Positions 17,534 through 26,727 are shown, counted from the stretch's first letter. The stretch: DNA of 64,000 nucleotides from Methylophilaceae bacterium (GCA_947379975.1 CANCPF010000004.1:1-64000), one strand, 5' to 3'. Notes: generated by a model from the letters alone, not told the origin. Translations and numbers: made by a program.

Positions 17534-18076
17534 ATGGCGCAATCAAACAATATTCAGGGCTTTAAGCAACACTTTCCACAATTAGCGACTGGTGTTTATG
17601 TGCACCAAACCGCCACTATTATTGGCGAAGTTAGTCTGGGCGAAAATAGCTCAATTTGGCCAAGTACGGTTATTCGCGGCGATGTTAATTTTATCCGTAT
17701 TGGTAAAAATACCAATATTCAAGATTTAAGTATGCTGCATGTTAATCATAAATCCAGCACCGATCCTGATGGTTCCCCACTGATTATTGGTGATTTTGTC
17801 ACCATAGGCCACACCGTGATTTTACATGGTTGCACCATAGAAGATGAATGCCTCATCGGCATGGGCAGTATTGTGATGGATAAAGTGCTAGTACAAAAAC
17901 AGGTGTTACTAGGTGCCGGTAGTTTAGTGCCAGAAGGCAAAATGTTAGAAAGCGGTTATTTATATATGGGTCGGCCGGCTAAAAGAATACGTGCGTTAAG
18001 CCTTGAGGAAATCGCGCATTTGAAGCTGTCGGCAGATAATTATGTGGCGCTCAAAGACGAATATCTAGCCTTATAA
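17534..18076 (+). CDS. Gamma-carbonic anhydrase family protein (YrdA-like)
   Basis: The 180 residues form a left-handed beta-helix of hexapeptide repeats (IIGEVSLGENSSIWPSTVIRGD, then IGKNTNIQDLSMLHVNH, then IGDFVTIGHTVILHGCTI). The three metal-binding histidines of the family are present: one in LHVNH and two in GHTVILHGC. Such proteins bind zinc or iron, but many show no carbonic anhydrase activity, so the reaction is uncertain. AAGAGG lies upstream of the ATG. The gene is divergent from metX and convergent with prmC (7 nt apart). Confidence 0.88.
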   Translation: MAQSNNIQGFKQHFPQLATGVYVHQTATIIGEVSLGENSSIWPSTVIRGDVNFIRIGKNTNIQDLSMLHVNHKSSTDPDGSPLIIGDFVTIGHTVILHGCTIEDECLIGMGSIVMDKVLVQKQVLLGAGSLVPEGKMLESGYLYMGRPAKRIRALSLEEIAHLKLSADNYVALKDEYLAL

Positions 18077-18083
18077 TAGTTTA

Positions 18084-18986
18084 TTAATCCCAGTGCGTAC
18101 TGACAATTAGAGGATTTTTGGCTATAGTTACGCGATCATTACCGCCTAAATCTTTGATGGTTGCTATGCAAGTTAAACCAGTTTCTGCCATTAAATCTGC
18201 TACTGATTCAGCTTGATTATAACCATGCTCCAACATCAACCAGCCTTGTGGTTTTAGGTGAATCAGACAATCATCAATTATTTGACGAATGTCATCTAAG
18301 CCATCTTTACCCGAGGCTAGCGCAGAAATTGGCTCAAAACGTAAATCACCTTGGCTTAAATGAATGTCGGATTGCTCAATATAAGGTGGATTGCTGACAA
18401 TGATATCGAATTTCGCGTAGCCATTATTCTCATCTGCAAGACCATCAAACCAATGACTTAATACAAACTGAACGTTTGAAATAGCTAGATTCTGCGCATT
18501 TTTTTTGGCGACTTCAAGAGCACCAATTGAGGCATCAACTGCGGTAAGCAATACTTCTGGTCGATTTTTTGCAATCGCCAAGGCAATTGCACCACTACCA
18601 GTGCCTAAATCTAAAACACTAATTCCGTCATATAAAGAGTTTGCTGGATATGCGACTGGGATTTTAGCCAAAACTGCCTCAACCAAAGTCTCAGTATCTG
18701 GTCGGGGAATTAGGGTGTCCGGTGTCACTAGCAAATCTAAACCATAAAACTCCCTATGGCCCAAAATATAAGCAACCGGTTCACCATTTAAACGGCGATT
18801 AATTAGTGCTTCAAAAGCTATATTACTTAAGGTTTCTAGGACATCATTTTCGTGAGAAATTATCCATGCGCGATTAACACCCAGCACCGCTTGCAAAAGC
18901 AGTTGGGCTTCATAGCCAGCTTCCTCAGAGTTTAGTTGCGCTACAGCGCCAAGTAAGCTGGATTTAACGGAGTATGATGAGGTCAT
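18084..18986 (-). CDS. prmC: Peptide chain release factor N5-glutamine methyltransferase PrmC
   Basis: PrmC methylates the glutamine of the GGQ motif in release factors 1 and 2. The 300 residues contain the SAM-binding motif VLDLGTGSGAIALAIA, RPDTETLVEAVL, and the catalytic NPPY in IIVSNPPYIEQSDI. It follows prfA, its substrate gene, after 27 nt in the same direction, the classical hemA-prfA-prmC order. The ATG is the first in frame and gives the family length. Confidence 0.95.
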   Translation of the reverse strand: MTSSYSVKSSLLGAVAQLNSEEAGYEAQLLLQAVLGVNRAWIISHENDVLETLSNIAFEALINRRLNGEPVAYILGHREFYGLDLLVTPDTLIPRPDTETLVEAVLAKIPVAYPANSLYDGISVLDLGTGSGAIALAIAKNRPEVLLTAVDASIGALEVAKKNAQNLAISNVQFVLSHWFDGLADENNGYAKFDIIVSNPPYIEQSDIHLSQGDLRFEPISALASGKDGLDDIRQIIDDCLIHLKPQGWLMLEHGYNQAESVADLMAETGLTCIATIKDLGGNDRVTIAKNPLIVSTHWD

Positions 18987-19013
18987 TTAAGCAAGTAATT
19001 GTGAATTAAGCCC

Positions 19014-20096
19014 TTAATTATCATCACTCAAACTAGCCAGCAAATCAGCTTGATGTTCAGCTGAAAGCGCGCCTATCAATTCATCCATATCACCCTCAGT
19101 AATCGCGTCAATTTTATACAGCGTAAGGTTAATACGATGATCGGTAATCCGGCCTTGCGGATAGTTGTATGTTCTGATGCGCTCAGAACGGTCGCCAGAG
19201 CCAATTAAGCTTTTACGCTCACTGGCAATCTTTGATTGCTGCGCGCGCACTTCGGCATCTTTAATTCTTGCGACCAGCACGCTCATCGCTTGCGCTTTAT
19301 TTTTATGCTGACTACGATCATCTTGGCACTCCACCACAATGCCAGTTGGAAGGTGCGTAATACGCACGGCAGAATCGGTTTTATTAATATGCTGACCACC
19401 AGCACCGCTGGCTCGATAAGTATCGATACGAATTTCAGCCGGATTAATGACGACATCGGACACTTCATCCGCTTCTGCTAATATCGCAACCGTACATGCT
19501 GACGTATGAATTCTGCCTTGCGTTTCTGTATCGGGTACGCGTTGAACTCTATGTACGCCGGATTCAAATTTAAGTTTTGAATAGGCGCCGTAGCCTTCAA
19601 TTTTGGCAATAATTTCTTTGTAGCCGCCAATTTCAGATTCATTGGCCGACACCACTTCCACTTTCCAGCGTTGGCGTTCCGCGTAGCGAGAATACATTCT
19701 AAAAAGGTCGCCGGCAAATAAGCCAGATTCATCACCACCGGTGCCGGCGCGAATCTCTAAAAATAAGTTTCTGTCATCATTAGGATCTTTAGGCAATAGT
19801 AAGGTTTGTAGATTCTTTTCAATCTCTTCAGTTTTAGCTTTGCATTGCTCAATTTCTTCTTGGGCAAATTCTTTCATGTCCGGGTCGCTGAGCATTTTCT
19901 GCGCCTCATTCATGTCGGCTTCAACCTGCTCAAACGCACGGTACTGCTCTACGATAGGCGTAATCTCCGCGTGCTCTTGGGTGATTTTACGATAATTATC
20001 CATGTTACTGGTCGCATTTTCAGAGCTCATTAACCGGTTTATTTCTTCTAAGCGCTCGCTCAAATTGGCGAGCTTTGTAATCATGCTGGGTTTCAT
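19014..20096 (-). CDS. prfA: Peptide chain release factor 1
   Basis: RF1 reads UAA and UAG and triggers peptide release. The 360 residues are of family length. The GGQ catalytic motif is in ASGAGGQHINKTDSAVRI. The codon-recognition PxT tripeptide is PDT (RVPDTETQGRIHTSAC), where E. coli has PAT and others PVT or PET. The acidic middle residue is unusual but falls at the variable position. It is the middle gene of hemA-prfA-prmC, 40 nt after hemA (27 nt before prmC). Confidence 0.96.
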   Translation of the reverse strand: MKPSMITKLANLSERLEEINRLMSSENATSNMDNYRKITQEHAEITPIVEQYRAFEQVEADMNEAQKMLSDPDMKEFAQEEIEQCKAKTEEIEKNLQTLLLPKDPNDDRNLFLEIRAGTGGDESGLFAGDLFRMYSRYAERQRWKVEVVSANESEIGGYKEIIAKIEGYGAYSKLKFESGVHRVQRVPDTETQGRIHTSACTVAILAEADEVSDVVINPAEIRIDTYRASGAGGQHINKTDSAVRITHLPTGIVVECQDDRSQHKNKAQAMSVLVARIKDAEVRAQQSKIASERKSLIGSGDRSERIRTYNYPQGRITDHRINLTLYKIDAITEGDMDELIGALSAEHQADLLASLSDDN

Positions 20097-20136
20097 TGTG
20101 TGGTGTCTTTTAGTGCAGCTTAATTTGTCGTTAAAC

Positions 20137-21396
20137 TTAAGTTTTAATGTGATACAGCTGTATTAATACATTTTCCAGCTTAGTGTGTTCATCGCCATGC
20201 GCTTGGTTAAGTGCATGGCTAGGTGCGTGTAAAAATTTATTGGTTAATGCATTGCTTAGGGCCTCTAACACTTTTTCTGCACTTTCGCCTTTTTGAATCA
20301 TTTTAATGGCTTTATCTAGCTCAACTTTGCGTGTCGTCTCTGCTTGGTCACGTAGCGCTTTTATAGTAGGCACCGCATCGCGCTTTTTGAGCCAGTGCAT
20401 AAAATTTTCTACCCGTGCCGCCACAATAATTTCCGCATCCACTGCAGCAGTTTGGCGATTAGCCACACCATCGCTCACCACTTGCGCTAGATCATCCACG
20501 GTATACAAGAATACATCATCTAAAGCTGCAACTTCGGCTTCAATATCCCGTGGAACGGCTAAGTCCACCATAAAAATCGGCCGATGACGACGGATTTTAA
20601 TCGCACTTTCCACCATACCTAAACCTACAATTGGCAATTGGCTGGCGGTGCTGGTAATCACAATATCAAATTCAGCAAAACGCTCAGGTAAATCGTTGAG
20701 TAAAATCGCTTGCGCTGTAATGCCCTGCAAACTCATTTTGGCCGCTAAGGCTTCACCACGCTCTAAGGTGCGGTTGGCCACCATTATACTTTTAGGCTTT
20801 TGTGCGGCAAAGTGGTCAGCACAAAGTTCTATCATTTCACCCGCGCCAATAAATAACACCTTCTGGTCTTTAATATCGCCAAAAATACGCTGTGCCAGCT
20901 TCACTGCAGCTGCTGCCATTGATATCGAGTTTGCACCAATATCTGTGTTGGTGCGTACTTCTTTTGCCACTTCAAAAGTGCGTTGAAATAGCTTGTGTAA
21001 TAGCGTGCCTAGCGTACCAGCATCTTGCGCGATTTTAACCGACTGCTTAAACTGGCCTAAAATTTGCGGCTCGCCCAGCACCATGCTGTCTAAGCCAGAA
21101 GCTACTCTAAAGGCATGTTTAACTGCTTCGTCATTCGGCAATGTATAAATATAAGGTTGAATCGCGCGGCTATCTAACTTGTGATACTGCGACAACCAAT
21201 TGAGCGGTTTTTCCGGGCTATCTGCACTACAGTAAAGCTCGGTGCGGTTACAGGTGGATAAAATAGCCGCTTCCGTAGCATCGTGCTGAGTTAATTCGCG
21301 CAAAGCACTGCCTAGATGTTCACTATTAAAAGCAACATTTTCACGGATTTGAATGGGCGCGGTGTTGTGATTAACGCCAATGACATATAACTGCAT
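20137..21396 (-). CDS. hemA: Glutamyl-tRNA reductase
   Basis: HemA reduces glutamyl-tRNA(Glu) to glutamate-1-semialdehyde, the committed step of haem synthesis by the C5 pathway. The conserved features are STCNRTELY with the catalytic cysteine, SGLDSMVLGEPQILGQFK, NTDIGANSISMAAAAVKLA, and the NADPH-binding VLFIGAGEMIELCA. The ATG at 21396 (MQLYVIGVNHNTAP) gives 419 residues and matches family starts; a TTG at 21432 with AAGG close in front is an alternative. It heads the hemA-prfA-prmC operon and is divergent from rpe, with 137 nt for promoters between. Confidence 0.95.
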   Translation of the reverse strand: MQLYVIGVNHNTAPIQIRENVAFNSEHLGSALRELTQHDATEAAILSTCNRTELYCSADSPEKPLNWLSQYHKLDSRAIQPYIYTLPNDEAVKHAFRVASGLDSMVLGEPQILGQFKQSVKIAQDAGTLGTLLHKLFQRTFEVAKEVRTNTDIGANSISMAAAAVKLAQRIFGDIKDQKVLFIGAGEMIELCADHFAAQKPKSIMVANRTLERGEALAAKMSLQGITAQAILLNDLPERFAEFDIVITSTASQLPIVGLGMVESAIKIRRHRPIFMVDLAVPRDIEAEVAALDDVFLYTVDDLAQVVSDGVANRQTAAVDAEIIVAARVENFMHWLKKRDAVPTIKALRDQAETTRKVELDKAIKMIQKGESAEKVLEALSNALTNKFLHAPSHALNQAHGDEHTKLENVLIQLYHIKT

Positions 21397-21533
21397 AGGT
21401 GCAATTTTGATGGATTGGCGGTTGTTAAGCAAGAACCTTATCCTAAAGTTAAGAATATGGTTAAAATAACGGATTAGAATAAGTACGTAAAAATTGTACT
21501 TACATTAACATTTAAAGATAATGGACTTTTGCC

Positions 21534-22241
21534 ATGGATAAAACTTTTAGAATTGCCCCTAGTATTCTTTCTGCTAATTTCGCTAAATTAGGCCAAGAGA
21601 TTGAAGATGTCATCATCTCTGGTACGGATATTGTACATTTTGATGTGATGGATAATCACTATGTGCCTAACTTAACCATCGGACCTTTAGTATGCGATGC
21701 CATCCGCGAAACCGCTAAAAAAGTTGGCGCGCTAATTGACGTACATCTAATGGTAAAACCGGTTGATCGCATTATTCCTGACTTTGCAAAAGCCGGCGCA
21801 AATATCATCACATTTCACCCAGAGGCTTCTGAGCATATCGACCGCAGTTTAAGTTTGGTCCGTGAGCAAGGCTGTAAATCAGGCTTGGTATTTAACCCAG
21901 CCACGTCACTTAGCTATTTAGACCATGTGATGGATAAAGTGGACATGATTTTATTAATGTCTGTCAACCCAGGCTTTGGTGGTCAAAAATTCATTCCTGA
22001 AACTTTGGAAAAGTTGAAATTGGCTCGCGCAAGAATCGACGCTTACTATGAAAAAACGGGGCGTCAAATTTGGCTGGAAGTAGACGGCGGCGTAAATGCT
22101 ATGAATATCGCTGAAATTGCGCGTGCCGGTGCGGATACTTTTGTCGCTGGAAGTGCGATTTTTGGCGCCCCAAAAGATGGTGATGCGAATCGTTACAACA
22201 CGGTTGTTGCTCAAATGCGTGCTGCATTAGCAACCGTTTAA
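21534..22241 (+). CDS. rpe: Ribulose-phosphate 3-epimerase
   Basis: Rpe interconverts ribulose 5-phosphate and xylulose 5-phosphate; in a ribulose-monophosphate methylotroph it also serves formaldehyde assimilation. The 235-residue TIM barrel shows APSILSANFAKLG, the metal and catalytic segments HFDVMDNHYVPN and DVHLMV, MSVNPGFGGQKF, and EVDGGVN with the catalytic Asp. It opens the rpe-gph-trp block. Confidence 0.95.
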   Translation: MDKTFRIAPSILSANFAKLGQEIEDVIISGTDIVHFDVMDNHYVPNLTIGPLVCDAIRETAKKVGALIDVHLMVKPVDRIIPDFAKAGANIITFHPEASEHIDRSLSLVREQGCKSGLVFNPATSLSYLDHVMDKVDMILLMSVNPGFGGQKFIPETLEKLKLARARIDAYYEKTGRQIWLEVDGGVNAMNIAEIARAGADTFVAGSAIFGAPKDGDANRYNTVVAQMRAALATV

Positions 22242-22272
22242 ATCATTTATTTTTAAATTTTTTTAACGTACA

Positions 22273-22944
22273 GTGCAGAAAAAATTCAAAGTTAAAGCCG
22301 TCCTGATTGATTTGGACGGCACTTTGATGCATACCGCACCAGAACTTTCCCGTGCGGTAAATCGCATGTTGGCTAGCTTAAAGAAACCGGCCATTGATGA
22401 AAATCAGATAACCGCTTACATCGGTGAAGGTGCTCAAATTCTGATTAAGCGCTGCCTAACCGGTCAATTGGATGGCGAGCCAGAAGTTGCGGAATATGAG
22501 CAGGCGCAACCATTGTTTTTTGAGTATTACGCGCAGATTGTGACTGAAAGTAAGCCTTACCCGCAAGTTGTTGAAAGCTTGCAAGCATTGAAAGAAGCGG
22601 GTTATCGTTTGGCTTGTGTCACGAATAAGCCAGATAGATTCACTTTGCCGTTGCTAGAATCTAGCAATTTGTTACAGTATTTTGAGTGTGTAGTTTCTGG
22701 TGATACTTTAGCCAAAAAGAAACCAGCGCCTGACCAGATTTTTTATGCCTGCGAAAAAATGGGCGTTGCCATAGATGAAGTCGTACTAGTCGGCGACTCT
22801 AAAACTGATGTTGCGGCGGCAAAAAATGCCGCTTGTTTTATATTTACCGTACCTTACGGCTATAACCAAAACCGTGAAATTAGCTTAAGTGATGTGGATG
22901 CAAAGATTATCCATCTTGGTGAAGCGCTAGATTTACTAGATTAA
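22273..22944 (+). CDS. gph: Phosphoglycolate phosphatase
   Basis: Gph dephosphorylates 2-phosphoglycolate formed during DNA-end repair or by oxygenase side reactions. The 223-residue HAD-family protein has the nucleophile motif LIDLDGTLMHTAPEL near its start, VTNKPDRF (motif II), the lysine in AKKKPAPDQIF, and VGDSKTDVAAAKNA (motif IV). The start is GTG at 22273; there is no ATG before the catalytic motif and no clear ribosome site. It lies 31 nt after rpe and precedes the trp leader, the usual betaproteobacterial order. Confidence 0.92.
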   Translation: MQKKFKVKAVLIDLDGTLMHTAPELSRAVNRMLASLKKPAIDENQITAYIGEGAQILIKRCLTGQLDGEPEVAEYEQAQPLFFEYYAQIVTESKPYPQVVESLQALKEAGYRLACVTNKPDRFTLPLLESSNLLQYFECVVSGDTLAKKKPAPDQIFYACEKMGVAIDEVVLVGDSKTDVAAAKNAACFIFTVPYGYNQNREISLSDVDAKIIHLGEALDLLD

Positions 22945-22989
22945 TTTACAATAACTTTTTACCTATAAAATTTTTTAAAGTAATTAAAC

Positions 22990-23040
22990 ATGAATAACAG
23001 CAATCTCAAAACACATAGTTGGCGATGGTGGCGTGCTTAA
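22990..23040 (+). CDS. trpL: trp operon leader peptide
   Basis: A 16-codon reading frame, MNNSNLKTHSWRWWRA, lies between gph and trpE and ends 66 nt before the trpE ATG. Three Trp codons (TGG at 23020, 23026 and 23029) in a 16-residue peptide, directly ahead of anthranilate synthase, are the mark of an attenuator leader. Ribosome stalling at these codons in low tryptophan would report amino-acid supply. The ribosome site is poor (TTAAA). Identification is from position and composition. Confidence 0.75.
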   Translation: MNNSNLKTHSWRWWRA

Positions 23041-23076
23041 TCTAGCATTTCGCTAGGCAAAGTAGTTAGTCGCACC
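23027..23076 (+). promoter_or_regulatory. Candidate trp attenuator structure
   Basis: A stem of six pairs with one bulged G (GGTGgCG at 23027-23033 with CGCACC at 23071-23076) encloses a smaller perfect hairpin (CTAGC at 23042-23046 with GCTAG at 23052-23056). The 5' strand overlaps the two adjacent Trp codons of the leader, so a ribosome stalled there would open it. No U tract follows, so control might act on translation or Rho access and not on an intrinsic terminator; this is inference. Confidence 0.4.
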
Positions 23077-23106
23077 ACACACCCAATATATACATGTGAG
23101 AAATTT

Positions 23107-24654
23107 ATGTTTAATACCATCAGTTCAGCCGAATTTAAAGCGCTAGCCGCACAAGGTTACAATAGAATTCCATTAGTCTTAGAGACTTTTGCCGATCTGG
23201 ATACGCCGTTATCGCTGTATCTCAAGTTAGCCAATCAACCATTTTCATATTTACTAGAATCAGTGCAAGGCGGCGAGCGCTTTGGTCGCTACTCCATCAT
23301 TGGCTTGCCGGCAAAAACCCGTATCGTAGCCTACGACAATCATGTGCAAGTGCTTGAAGGCGAAGTCGTACTTGAATCTGTGGAAAACACCAACCCGCTA
23401 GATTTTGTAAAAAGCTTTCAAGCGCGTTTTAAAACTCCACCACCATCTCTTATATCAAACCAAGATTTACCCCGCTTTACTGGCGGACTAGCCGGTTATT
23501 TTGGTTACGAAACTGTGCGCTACATTGAAAAGCGCTTAGCCAATGTGCAAAAACCGGATGCCATTAATGTGCCAGATGTGCTGCTAATGGTATCTGAAGA
23601 AATTGCCGTGGTGGATAATTTAAGCGGCAAGCTTTATTTTATTGTGTACGCGAATCCTGATAATGCCGGTGCGTATGAAAACGCACTAGATCGCTTAAAT
23701 GATTTAGTCAAAATGTTACGTAAAACTGTGGCGATTCCTGAAGCAGTTGCTTGTGAAAGCTCTGTGGCGGTTTCTGAATTTGGCGAAGAACGTTTTAAAA
23801 CGGCCGTAAAATGCGCACAGCAATATATTTTAGATGGCGACATTATGCAGGTGGTACTCTCACAGCGTATGTCACAAAAATTTACTGCGCCTCCCTTAAG
23901 TTTATATCGGGCTTTGCGTAGCCTAAACCCATCACCTTATATGTTTTATTACGACATGGGCGATCATCATGTAGTGGGCGCTTCGCCAGAGATTTTAGTG
24001 CGGCTGGAAAATGGCACGGTAACGGCTAGACCGATTGCCGGTACGCGTCCGCGTGGTAAAACACGTGAGCAAGATTTGGCGCTGGCGGTAGAGTTGTTGG
24101 CCGACCCAAAAGAGCGTGCAGAACATGTGCAATTGATGGATTTAGGGCGCAATGATGTTGGCCGTGTAGCACAAACTGGCACCGTTAAAGTGACTGACAA
24201 TATGATGATAGAGCGCTATTCGCATGTGATGCATATAGTGAGCAATGTTGAAGGAAAACTTAAAGCAGGTATGGATGCAATAGACGTGATTAAAGCGACC
24301 TTCCCTGCCGGTACTGTGAGCGGCGCACCTAAAGTACGCGCGATGGAAATTATTGATGAACTGGAACCTAGCAAGCGCGGCATCTACGCCGGTGCGGTAG
24401 GCTATTTAGGTTTTAATGGCGATATGGATGTGGCAATTGCTATTAGAACCGGCGTGATTAAAAACAATATGCTTTATGTGCAAGCAGGCGCGGGCATAGT
24501 GGCTGATTCTGTGCCGCAAAGCGAATGGGATGAAACCCAAAACAAAGCTAAAGCCGTGCTTAGGGCGGCTGAATTGGTGCAAGCTGGTTTAGATTTGAGC
24601 GTCGATTTGAGTGTGGATTTGAACTTAGCCGCTACACCGAAAGCAGGATATTAA
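23107..24654 (+). CDS. trpE: Anthranilate synthase component I
   Basis: TrpE makes anthranilate from chorismate with ammonia from TrpG. The 515 residues contain the N-terminal feedback segment LLESVQGGERFGRYSIIG (the LLES motif that binds tryptophan). The chorismate-binding core has VVLSQRMSQ, NPSPYMFYY, RPIAGTRPRGKT, DLGRNDVGRVA, TFPAGTVSGAPKVRAMEII and AGAGIVADSVPQSEW. The C-terminus carries a short duplicated stretch (DLSVDLSVDLN). Only one base separates its stop from trpG. Confidence 0.96.
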   Translation: MFNTISSAEFKALAAQGYNRIPLVLETFADLDTPLSLYLKLANQPFSYLLESVQGGERFGRYSIIGLPAKTRIVAYDNHVQVLEGEVVLESVENTNPLDFVKSFQARFKTPPPSLISNQDLPRFTGGLAGYFGYETVRYIEKRLANVQKPDAINVPDVLLMVSEEIAVVDNLSGKLYFIVYANPDNAGAYENALDRLNDLVKMLRKTVAIPEAVACESSVAVSEFGEERFKTAVKCAQQYILDGDIMQVVLSQRMSQKFTAPPLSLYRALRSLNPSPYMFYYDMGDHHVVGASPEILVRLENGTVTARPIAGTRPRGKTREQDLALAVELLADPKERAEHVQLMDLGRNDVGRVAQTGTVKVTDNMMIERYSHVMHIVSNVEGKLKAGMDAIDVIKATFPAGTVSGAPKVRAMEIIDELEPSKRGIYAGAVGYLGFNGDMDVAIAIRTGVIKNNMLYVQAGAGIVADSVPQSEWDETQNKAKAVLRAAELVQAGLDLSVDLSVDLNLAATPKAGY

Positions 24655-24655
24655 T

Positions 24656-25222
24656 ATGTTACTCATGATAGATAACTACGATTCTTTCACTTACAACTTG
24701 GTGCAATATTTAGGTGAGCTAGGCCAAGAAGTGCTGGTGTATCGTAACGATGAAATTGATTTAGCCAAAGTAGCTGAACTCAAACCTGACCATATTGTGA
24801 TTTCACCTGGTCCCTGTACACCAAACGAAGCTGGCATTAGCGTGCCACTGATTAAAGAATTCGCCGGAAAAATTCCCTTACTGGGCGTGTGTTTAGGCCA
24901 TCAAAGTATAGGCCAAGCTTTTGGTGGGCGTATTATCAAAGCTAAAACCTTAATGCATGGCAAAACATCATTGATTTACCATCACAATATTGGCGTGTTT
25001 AGAGATTTGCCTAATCCCTATACCGCCACGCGTTACCATTCATTGGTGATAGAAAAAGAGACTTTACCAGAATGTTTAGAGATTACCGCTTGGACTGAAG
25101 ACGGTGAAATTATGGGTGTTCGTCACAAAACCTTGCGCGTTGAAGGCGTACAGTTTCACCCAGAATCCATTCTGACGGAATACGGCCATGAACTTCTGGA
25201 TAACTTCCTGAAGGAAAAGTAA
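24656..25222 (+). CDS. trpG: Anthranilate synthase component II (glutamine amidotransferase)
   Basis: TrpG releases ammonia from glutamine for TrpE (and may also serve PabB). The 188 residues carry the class I triad: Cys in LLGVCLGHQSIGQAFGG, and His and Glu in GVQFHPESILTEYG. The sequence begins MLLMIDNYDSFTYNLVQYLGELG, as in the family. Its stop overlaps the trpD start by one base (TAATG). Confidence 0.96.
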   Translation: MLLMIDNYDSFTYNLVQYLGELGQEVLVYRNDEIDLAKVAELKPDHIVISPGPCTPNEAGISVPLIKEFAGKIPLLGVCLGHQSIGQAFGGRIIKAKTLMHGKTSLIYHHNIGVFRDLPNPYTATRYHSLVIEKETLPECLEITAWTEDGEIMGVRHKTLRVEGVQFHPESILTEYGHELLDNFLKEK

Positions 25223-26253
25223 TGAAGTTGACGTTCAAAGAAGCCTTGCAACACCTGCTGAACCACGATGACTTCACGCACGCGCAAATGCTTGGAATTA
25301 TGCGCATGATGATGTCTGGCGAGTTAACTGGCGTACAAATTTCCAGCCTGCTAATGGGCTTAAGAATGAAAGGCGAAACAGTAGATGAGATTGCTGCGGC
25401 CGCCGAGGTCATGCGTGACCTTTCGACCAAGGTCACCATTCACGACACCAGTCACCTGATTGATACTTGTGGGACTGGTGGGGATGGCATTCAGACCTTT
25501 AACGTATCGACCGCCTGCGCTTTTGTCGCTGCAGCAGCAGGTGCTCAAGTTGCCAAGCATGGCGGGCGCTCAGTGTCATCTACCTGTGGCAGTGCTGATG
25601 TGCTCGAAGCATTAGGGGTGAATGTTAATTTATCCCCAGAACAAGTCGCAAAATGTGTAGACAATATTGGCATTGGCTTCATGTTTGCGCCTAATCACCA
25701 CAGCGCAATGAAACATGCCGCACCTGTGCGACGTGAATTAGGCATACGCACGCTATTCAACCTACTTGGCCCAATGACTAATCCAGCTGGTGCCAAGCGC
25801 CAGGTAATGGGTGTGTTCCATAAAGACCTAACGATTTTATTAGCGCAAGTATTGCAGCGTTTGGGCAGCACTCATGTCATGGTCGTGCATGGTGCTGACG
25901 GCATGGATGAAATTTCATTTACAGGCGATACCTTTGTGGCAGAGTTGAAAAATGGCACAGTGACTGAGTACACTCTGAATCCTAGCCAATTTGGCATGTC
26001 ACACCATAACTTAAGCACCATACAAGTGCAAAATGCAGATGAGTCGAAAGCCATGGTTTTAGATGTACTTAATGGCAAAAGTGATAATCTAAACCAGCGA
26101 GCAGCCAGAGATATAGTGCTGCTAAACGCCGGTGCTGCTATTTATGTGGCAGGCATTGTAGATAACTTACAGGCAGGCATTAATAAAGCCGCCGAAGTCA
26201 TCGATAACGGCTTGGCGTTGGCTAAATTAGAGGATTTAAAAGCTAGCTCTTAA
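25222..26253 (+). CDS. trpD: Anthranilate phosphoribosyltransferase
   Basis: TrpD attaches anthranilate to PRPP. The 343 residues show the PRPP and anthranilate motifs: DTCGTGGDGIQTFNVST, KHGGRSVSSTCGSADVLEALG, FMFAPNHHSAMKHAAPVRRELGIRT and NLLGPMTNPA. The start and stop overlap trpG and the following lipoprotein gene by one base each, so translation is coupled through the row. Confidence 0.96.
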   Translation: MKLTFKEALQHLLNHDDFTHAQMLGIMRMMMSGELTGVQISSLLMGLRMKGETVDEIAAAAEVMRDLSTKVTIHDTSHLIDTCGTGGDGIQTFNVSTACAFVAAAAGAQVAKHGGRSVSSTCGSADVLEALGVNVNLSPEQVAKCVDNIGIGFMFAPNHHSAMKHAAPVRRELGIRTLFNLLGPMTNPAGAKRQVMGVFHKDLTILLAQVLQRLGSTHVMVVHGADGMDEISFTGDTFVAELKNGTVTEYTLNPSQFGMSHHNLSTIQVQNADESKAMVLDVLNGKSDNLNQRAARDIVLLNAGAAIYVAGIVDNLQAGINKAAEVIDNGLALAKLEDLKASS

Positions 26254-26693
26254 TGAAAAACCTGTTTTTATTTGCATGTTTTTTATTATTGCTGGCGTGC
26301 TCAAAAACTGAGTCACCGGCTTCTTTAGATAACGCATCAAAGCAAGCCATTGCGCAAACCAACGCAAGCGTTATTGCTGATTTATATGCGAAAAAACATA
26401 GCCAAGTTTGGGTGGAAGATAACGGCATAGTGTTAAAAGTATTGGCGGATGATGTTAATGGCGCACGTCACCAACGGTTTCTAGTAAAAGTGGGCACGGA
26501 TCAAACTTTATTATTTGTCCACAATATAGATTTAGCGGCGCGTGTAGAAAATATGAAATTAGGTGACCATATTGCCTTTAGTGGTGAGTATATTTACAAC
26601 CCGAAGGGTGGCATTATCCATTGGACGCACCATGATCCGCAGGGAAAACATAAAGCCGGTTGGATTAAATTAAATGGTAAAATTTACGAGTAA
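26253..26693 (+). CDS. DUF3465-type lipoprotein inside the trp operon
   Basis: The 146-residue protein begins with a lipoprotein signal (MKNLFLFACFLLLLACSKTE, lipobox LLAC with Cys16), so it should be lipid-anchored in the envelope. The mature part reads VLADDVNGARHQRFLVKV, NIDLAARVENMKLGD, GEYIYNPKGGIIHWTHHDPQGKH, which I associate with the DUF3465 family; its function is unknown. The start overlaps the trpD stop by one base (TAATG), and trpC follows after 34 nt, so it is expressed with tryptophan enzymes. No link to tryptophan is evident from the sequence. Confidence 0.75.
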   Translation: MKNLFLFACFLLLLACSKTESPASLDNASKQAIAQTNASVIADLYAKKHSQVWVEDNGIVLKVLADDVNGARHQRFLVKVGTDQTLLFVHNIDLAARVENMKLGDHIAFSGEYIYNPKGGIIHWTHHDPQGKHKAGWIKLNGKIYE

Positions 26694-26727
26694 TTCGTGA
26701 TAGCAATCATAATCAGGTAAATAAAAA

